A stretch of 10,394 nt of DNA from contig SHWR01000037.1 in the NCBI GenBank assembly GCA_009693745.1, positions 1-10,394 on the forward strand. Direction: 5' to 3'. A program made the translations under genes and the position numbers. Below, one piece after another: positions 7,330 to 10,394 of the stretch (position 1 is the first letter of the stretch; each line of letters starts with the position of its first letter). The notes under the pieces were generated by a model. It was not told the DNA's origin. It worked only from the letters and a program-made list of their open reading frames with translations, and made no database searches. This stretch comes from Candidatus Fonsibacter sp. (GTDB lineage Bacteria > Pseudomonadota > Alphaproteobacteria > Pelagibacterales > Pelagibacteraceae).

Positions 7330-8073
7330 ATGGCAGGTCATTCGCATTTTAAAAACATGATGCACAGAAAAGGGCGTGCGGATAAAATACGCTCTAAGCT
7401 ATTTACTAAAATTTCAAGAGAAATAACAGTTTCTGCAAAACTTGGAGCACCTGATCCTGAGATGAATCCAAGATTGCGAGCTGCTGTTCAAGCAGCAAGA
7501 GCAGCGAATATGCCTAAAGATAATATTGAAAGAGCTATTAAAAAATCACAAGGTAACATTGATAATAGTTATGAATTTTCAAGATATGAAGGATTTGGTC
7601 CAGGTAGAACGGGTGTTATTATAGAAGTATTAACCGACAATAAAAATCGTTCCGTATCAAATATTAGAACATTATTTCAAAAATTTGGAGGGACTTTAGG
7701 CGAGACAGGATCCGTTAGTTATCAATTTGAACAGATAGGGCAAATCAAGATAAAGAAAGAGTTAATGAGTACAAATGATGCTTTAGAACTTGCTATCAAT
7801 TCAGGAGCCGAAGATTGTATTACTACTGATCTTCATCATGAAATTAATTGTAAAAAGGAAGAATTTAATTCTGTTAGAGAGCAAATAGAAAAAACAATTA
7901 AAGATTTAAGTTTTGCTGGCTTAATTTGGAATCCTCTTAGTAAAGTTAATTTAGATAAAGAAACTTTTACTAAGATTGTAAATTTCTTAGAACAGGTTGA
8001 AGATGATGATGATGTCCAAAATGTTTTTACTAATTTTGAAGTTGATGAAAAATTATTAGAGGGAGTGAATTAA
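7330..8073 (+). CDS. yebC: YebC/PmpR family protein
   Basis: A 247-residue YebC-family protein, cytoplasmic, described as a DNA-binding regulator and more recently, for some members, as a translation factor helping ribosomes through proline-rich stretches. The start MAGHSHFKNMMHRKGRADKI (1-20) followed by RSKLF is highly characteristic. Other family blocks are PDPEMNPRLR (41-50), MPKDNIERAIKK (61-72), YEGFGPG (86-92), TDNKNR (102-107) and GGTLGETGSVS (120-130). The C-terminal acidic patch EQVEDDDDVQNV (221-232) is normal for the family. A start at 7294 would add 12 residues overlapping ymdB; the ATG at 7330, four bases after the ymdB stop, gives the conserved MAGHS N-terminus. yebC directly before the ruvC locus is a classical proteobacterial arrangement, kept here although ruvA and ruvB are missing. 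Confidence 0.95.
   Translation: MAGHSHFKNMMHRKGRADKIRSKLFTKISREITVSAKLGAPDPEMNPRLRAAVQAARAANMPKDNIERAIKKSQGNIDNSYEFSRYEGFGPGRTGVIIEVLTDNKNRSVSNIRTLFQKFGGTLGETGSVSYQFEQIGQIKIKKELMSTNDALELAINSGAEDCITTDLHHEINCKKEEFNSVREQIEKTIKDLSFAGLIWNPLSKVNLDKETFTKIVNFLEQVEDDDDVQNVFTNFEVDEKLLEGVN
8058..8065 (+). promoter_or_regulatory. Possible Shine-Dalgarno sequence for the RuvC-like gene
   Basis: The purine stretch AGAGGGAG, inside the last codons of yebC, lies 12 bases before the TTG at 8078. It is the clearest Shine-Dalgarno-like sequence before any gene here; most other starts lack one. The spacing is longer than optimal, but it would support initiation at a non-ATG codon. The frame is closed by a TAA at 8075-8077, so the TTG is the first possible start. 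Confidence 0.4.
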
Positions 8074-8077
8074 ATAA

Positions 8078-8575
8078 TTGTTAGTTTTTTCTATTGATCC
8101 AGGAGTAAGCGGAGCAATTTGCATTTTTAAAAATAAAGATATTTTAGAAATATTTGATGTTCCAACAATGGTTGATGGAAAAAAAAATAAAAGACAAATT
8201 AATTCAGCGCAAGTTACGCATATATTTAAAAGTTTTTTACACGAGAGCGATAAAGTCTTAGTAATAGTTGAACAAGTGAATGCTATGCCAGGTCAAGGAG
8301 TGACTAGCATGTTTAATTTTGGACAGTCCTTTGGAATTATTAAAGGAATATGTGCAGCATTAAGTTTTCCAATATATTTTGTAAGGCCCGCAAAGTGGAA
8401 GAAGCATTTTAATTTAATTGGATCAGTTAAGGATGCGAGTAGAACAAAAGTAATTGAAATTTACCCCACTATGTCTCCAAAGTTGGCTAGAAAAAAAGAT
8501 TCTAATAAAGCGGATGCAATTTTAATTGGGAAATATTTTATAGATAATTATAAAAACGATAGTTTTCATGGCTAG
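8078..8575 (+). CDS. RuvC-like Holliday-junction nuclease, phage-type divergent family, TTG start
   Basis: A 165-residue RNase H-fold protein resembling RuvC but not the classical E. coli form. Visible elements: the first acidic strand FSIDPGVSGAICIF (4-17, Asp7), VIVEQV (62-67, Glu65), a MPGQGVTSMFNFGQSFGIIK segment (70-89), VRPAKWKKHF (102-111), and a C-terminal acidic pair Asp141/Asp146 in KKDSNKAD. The PGQG-S-FNFG block and the RPxxWKKHF block characterise RuvC-like proteins frequent in phages and some bacteria; classical RuvC has different sequence there. The four acidic residues suggest an active Mg-dependent nuclease acting on branched DNA. It occupies the yebC-ybgC interval where ruvC, ruvA and ruvB normally sit, and neither ruvA nor ruvB is in the window. 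It ends overlapping ybgC by eight bases. Function is inferred; a non-resolvase nuclease role is possible. Confidence 0.8.
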   Translation: MLVFSIDPGVSGAICIFKNKDILEIFDVPTMVDGKKNKRQINSAQVTHIFKSFLHESDKVLVIVEQVNAMPGQGVTSMFNFGQSFGIIKGICAALSFPIYFVRPAKWKKHFNLIGSVKDASRTKVIEIYPTMSPKLARKKDSNKADAILIGKYFIDNYKNDSFHG

Positions 8576-8981
8576 TTTATTAAAGAAATACACTCATCAA
8601 ATTAAAGTTTACTACGAAGATACAGATGCAGGAGGAATTGTCTATTACGCTAATTATTTAAAATATTTTGAAAGAGCTAGAAGTGAACTTATTTATTCTC
8701 TTGGTTACAATCATAAAGAATTAAATGACAAATTTGATATTAAAATTGTTGTTCACAAATTTAGTATCATTTATAAAAAACCTTTATTTTTTGAAGATAA
8801 AATTACCGTCGAAACTTTCATAAAGAATGTATCAAATCTGAGAATTGAGATGGAGCAGAATATTTTAAGAGATAAAGAAGTTTTAGCCGAGGCAATTGTT
8901 GAGTTAGTAACTGTCGACAATTTAGGAAAACCGAAAATAATTCCTAATGATTTAAAAGGAAAACTAAGCTCTTGTATATAA
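8568..8981 (+). CDS. ybgC: YbgC-type acyl-CoA thioesterase (Tol-Pal-associated, hotdog fold)
   Basis: A 137-residue single hotdog-domain thioesterase that hydrolyses acyl-CoA in the cytoplasm and, in other proteobacteria, is encoded with Tol-Pal genes and linked to phospholipid metabolism. The signature is clear: YYEDTDAGGIVYYANYLKYF (15-34) followed by ERAR, with catalytic Asp18, then a FEDKITVET strand (75-83) and an ending typical of the family (LGKPKIIP, 119-126). The ATG overlaps the end of the RuvC-like gene by eight bases. The gene precedes tolQ, in the order found across proteobacteria, but is separated from it by 86 bases, so tolQ may have its own promoter. Confidence 0.94.
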   Translation: MASLLKKYTHQIKVYYEDTDAGGIVYYANYLKYFERARSELIYSLGYNHKELNDKFDIKIVVHKFSIIYKKPLFFEDKITVETFIKNVSNLRIEMEQNILRDKEVLAEAIVELVTVDNLGKPKIIPNDLKGKLSSCI

Positions 8982-9000
8982 TATATAACAAGACTCTAGA

Positions 9001-9015
9001 TCTTTGTTGCAAAGA
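9001..9015 (+). other. Small perfect hairpin in the ybgC-tolQ spacer
   Basis: TCTTTG (9001-9006) and CAAAGA (9010-9015) are perfect inverted repeats with a three-base loop, TTG. No T-run follows, so this is not a standard intrinsic terminator. Just upstream, CTTGT (8971-8975) and ACAAG (8988-8992) form a weaker stem around the ybgC stop codon. Either could mark an mRNA 3' end, a processing site or a protein-binding site, or be chance; the sequence does not decide. Confidence 0.35.
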
Positions 9016-9022
9016 CAAATAA

Positions 9023-9055
9023 ATGACAAGTTTTAGAAATACAGAATAATATAAT
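9023..9055 (+). promoter_or_regulatory. Putative tolQ promoter
   Basis: ATGACA (9023-9028), one mismatch from TTGACA, is followed 16 bases later by AATAAT (9045-9050), one mismatch from TATAAT. A perfect TATAAT also occurs at 9050-9055, but 21 bases from the same -35 box. Either -10 box would start transcription very close to the tolQ ATG at 9068, giving a leader of about 5-12 bases. The spacer is the longest within either arm, which supports a promoter here, but AT-rich DNA makes such boxes easy to find by chance. Confidence 0.4.
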
Positions 9056-9067
9056 TATATAAAAAAT

Positions 9068-9715
9068 ATGAATTTTGCTGTAAATAATTTTTCTTTTTTT
9101 ACTTTATTTTTTAAAGCAGATTTTGTTGTTAAATTTGTAATTATCATTTTAATTGCTTCATCAATTTACTCTTGGGCAATTATTATTGAGAAATATAAAT
9201 TATTTAAAAAAATTAATAGTTTATCTTCATTATTTGAGGAACAATTTTGGTCTTCAAAATCAGCTGATAGTCTTTATAAAAAACTTGAAGATTATAATCA
9301 AGATCCTATGGCCAATGTATTTAAAGCGGGCATGAGCTTTATGATGCAAAATAAATCTAAAACTTCGCAAGTTCAGGAAAGAATTTTGCAAGCCTTGAGC
9401 AGATCAGTAGATAAAGAAATGGAAACTGTAGAAAAAAAATTAACTTTTTTAGCAACTGTGGGTTCAACAGCCCCTTTCATTGGTTTGTTTGGAACTGTAT
9501 GGGGAATTATGAATTCATTTCAATCTATTGCTATTTCTAAAAATACTAGTCTTGCAATTGTGGCTCCTGGCATAGCGGAAGCCTTGTTTGCAACTGCGTT
9601 AGGATTATTAGCGGCAATACCATCAGTTATTGCTTATAATAAATTTACTAGCGACTCTAGAAAATATTCAACGCGTTTGGAAAATTTTAGCCAATCATTT
9701 ATTTCTATTACATAA
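9068..9715 (+). CDS. tolQ: Tol-Pal system proton-channel subunit TolQ
   Basis: A 215-residue inner-membrane protein of the MotA/TolQ/ExbB family. With TolR it forms the proton-driven motor that energises TolA for outer-membrane constriction at division. Three membrane segments are visible: about 19-40, 126-148 and 160-188, with a cytoplasmic loop between the first two. The family core is clear: TVGSTAPFIGLFGTVWGIMN (130-149), then PGIAEALFATALGLLAAIPS (167-186), with the polar threonines thought to line the proton path (Thr143, Thr176). The neighbours (ybgC before; tolR and a TolA-like gene after) distinguish it from ExbB. It has no Shine-Dalgarno sequence. Its TAA stop is followed immediately by the tolR ATG, with no intervening base. 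It is slightly shorter than E. coli TolQ. Confidence 0.95.
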   Translation: MNFAVNNFSFFTLFFKADFVVKFVIIILIASSIYSWAIIIEKYKLFKKINSLSSLFEEQFWSSKSADSLYKKLEDYNQDPMANVFKAGMSFMMQNKSKTSQVQERILQALSRSVDKEMETVEKKLTFLATVGSTAPFIGLFGTVWGIMNSFQSIAISKNTSLAIVAPGIAEALFATALGLLAAIPSVIAYNKFTSDSRKYSTRLENFSQSFISIT

Positions 9716-10150
9716 ATGGCTTTTAAAACTCAGAACATTAGATCTCGAAGACGGGAACCTATGAGTGAAATAAATGTTACGCCCTTTGTAGACGTAATGT
9801 TAGTTTTATTAATTATTTTTATGGTTACAGCGCCAATGCTAACAGCAGGTGTAGCGGTTAATCTACCAGACAGCTCCGCAAACTCATTGCCAGATGATAA
9901 AGAACCTTTAACTCTTAGTATTAATTCAAAAGGGGAAACCTTTATTCAAGAAACTCAAGTTGAAATAAGTCAATTAGTTCCTAAAATTTTAGCAATGTCA
10001 AAAAATAGAACTGATACTAGAATTTATGTAAGAGGTGATAAGTCAATAGACTATGGACGAGTCATGGAGGTAATGGGATTGCTTTCAAGAGCCGGATTTA
10101 CAAAAGTTGCTTTGATTTCAGGACCGCCTGTTTCTAAAAGTAAAAAATAA
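9716..10150 (+). CDS. tolR: Tol-Pal system protein TolR
   Basis: A 144-residue ExbD/TolR-family protein, anchored in the inner membrane by one N-terminal segment (about 24-43) with the rest in the periplasm. MSEINVTPFVDVMLVLLIIF (16-35) is the family hallmark; Asp26 in the membrane segment corresponds to the essential proton-carrying aspartate. The basic stretch RSRRREP (9-15) lies on the cytoplasmic side, consistent with the positive-inside rule. The periplasmic domain includes LTLSINSKGE (65-74) and IYVRGDKSIDYGRVMEVMGL (103-122), a typical ExbD/TolR fold. The ATG abuts the tolQ stop, and the tolA-like gene follows after four bases. Confidence 0.95.
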   Translation: MAFKTQNIRSRRREPMSEINVTPFVDVMLVLLIIFMVTAPMLTAGVAVNLPDSSANSLPDDKEPLTLSINSKGETFIQETQVEISQLVPKILAMSKNRTDTRIYVRGDKSIDYGRVMEVMGLLSRAGFTKVALISGPPVSKSKK

Positions 10151-10154
10151 TGTC

Positions 10155-10394
10155 ATGCAAAAGAGTCTCAAGATTTCTTTTATAGCACATTTTTTAATTC
10201 TTGTTCTCAGCAGTTTAGCTTTACCTTTTTTAGTGGGAAAAGTTCAAGTACCTGTATTAATTTCTGTTGATCTTGTTCAAATTGGAGATAGAACAAATCT
10301 TCCTTATGCTCCAAAAGTTACTGATGGAGAAAAGACTGATAAAAAAATAAAAGATAAAGTAGTTACTAATCAAGCTCCTCCCAAAATTATACCC
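10155..10394 (+). CDS. tolA: TolA-like envelope protein, N-terminal part (cut by window edge)
   Basis: Eighty codons are visible, open to the window end. The protein starts MQKSLKISFIAHFLILVLSS and has one N-terminal membrane segment (about 8-27). A periplasmic section follows that begins LISVDLVQIGDRTNLP (35-50) and continues into a Lys/Asp/Pro-rich region. The 'I-VDLV-I-D-TN-P' stretch right after the membrane anchor is typical of alphaproteobacterial TolA. In TolA the anchor couples to TolQR and the extended periplasmic arm reaches Pal and TolB. The C-terminal domain is outside the window. The nearer ATG at 10150 overlaps the tolR stop but its frame closes after 11 codons, so 10155 is the start. 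Confidence 0.85.
   Translation, partial: MQKSLKISFIAHFLILVLSSLALPFLVGKVQVPVLISVDLVQIGDRTNLPYAPKVTDGEKTDKKIKDKVVTNQAPPKIIP

Noticed and set aside
7991..8026. Acidic run near the YebC C-terminus as a possible insertion or repeat
   Set aside because: An acidic patch of this kind is normal in YebC-family proteins; the GAT repeat is just Asp codons.
9001..9015. Hairpin as an intrinsic terminator after ybgC
   Set aside because: The stem is only 6 bp and no T-run follows, so it is listed as a plain hairpin instead.
9153..9335. Open frame of 60 codons inside tolQ in another frame
   Set aside because: Overlaps the first membrane segment and loop of TolQ, has no family features, and the TolQ reading is clear.
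10150..10185. ATG overlapping the tolR stop as a start for the next gene
   Set aside because: The frame closes at TAG after 11 codons; the ATG at 10155 gives a membrane anchor and TolA-like sequence to the window end.

Overview
The window is compact, AT-rich (roughly 30% G+C by eye) and almost fully coding. Spacers between genes within each arm are at most 27 bases, except for one of 86 bases before tolQ. Gene content and order are alphaproteobacterial: efp, thiE, class I aldolase, pgk and tkt on one arm; zapA, 5-formyl-THF cyclo-ligase, YmdB-type phosphoesterase, yebC, ruvC position, ybgC, tolQ, tolR and tolA on the other. Low G+C, tiny spacers, overlapping genes and almost no Shine-Dalgarno sequences suggest a streamlined, free-living marine lineage such as SAR11 (Pelagibacterales) or a relative. 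That placement is inferred from gene order and base composition, not from a phylogeny.

Layout. Bases 1-4940 are a leftward operon: tkt > pgk > fba > thiE > efp (efp cut by the window edge). It supplies central carbon metabolism (transketolase, phosphoglycerate kinase, fructose-bisphosphate aldolase), with a thiamine-phosphate synthase whose pathway leads to the transketolase cofactor. A 75-base divergent intergenic region (4941-5015) probably carries promoters for both arms. Bases 5016-8981 run rightward as a tightly packed set: a coiled-coil protein (candidate ZauP/ZapB-like partner), zapA, 5-FCL, ymdB-type phosphoesterase, yebC, a RuvC-like nuclease and ybgC. After an 86-base spacer with a likely promoter come tolQ, tolR and the start of tolA, the inner-membrane part of the Tol-Pal envelope constriction machine.

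The most notable point is what is missing from an otherwise conserved layout. The classical yebC-ruvC-ruvA-ruvB-ybgC-tolQ order lacks ruvA and ruvB, and the ruvC slot holds a divergent, phage-type RuvC-like protein. The usual gap gene between tkt and pgk is also absent, and there is no room for 6S RNA between zapA and the cyclo-ligase gene. The rest of the window looks like ordinary housekeeping genes; I see no mobile element, CRISPR array, tRNA or rRNA.
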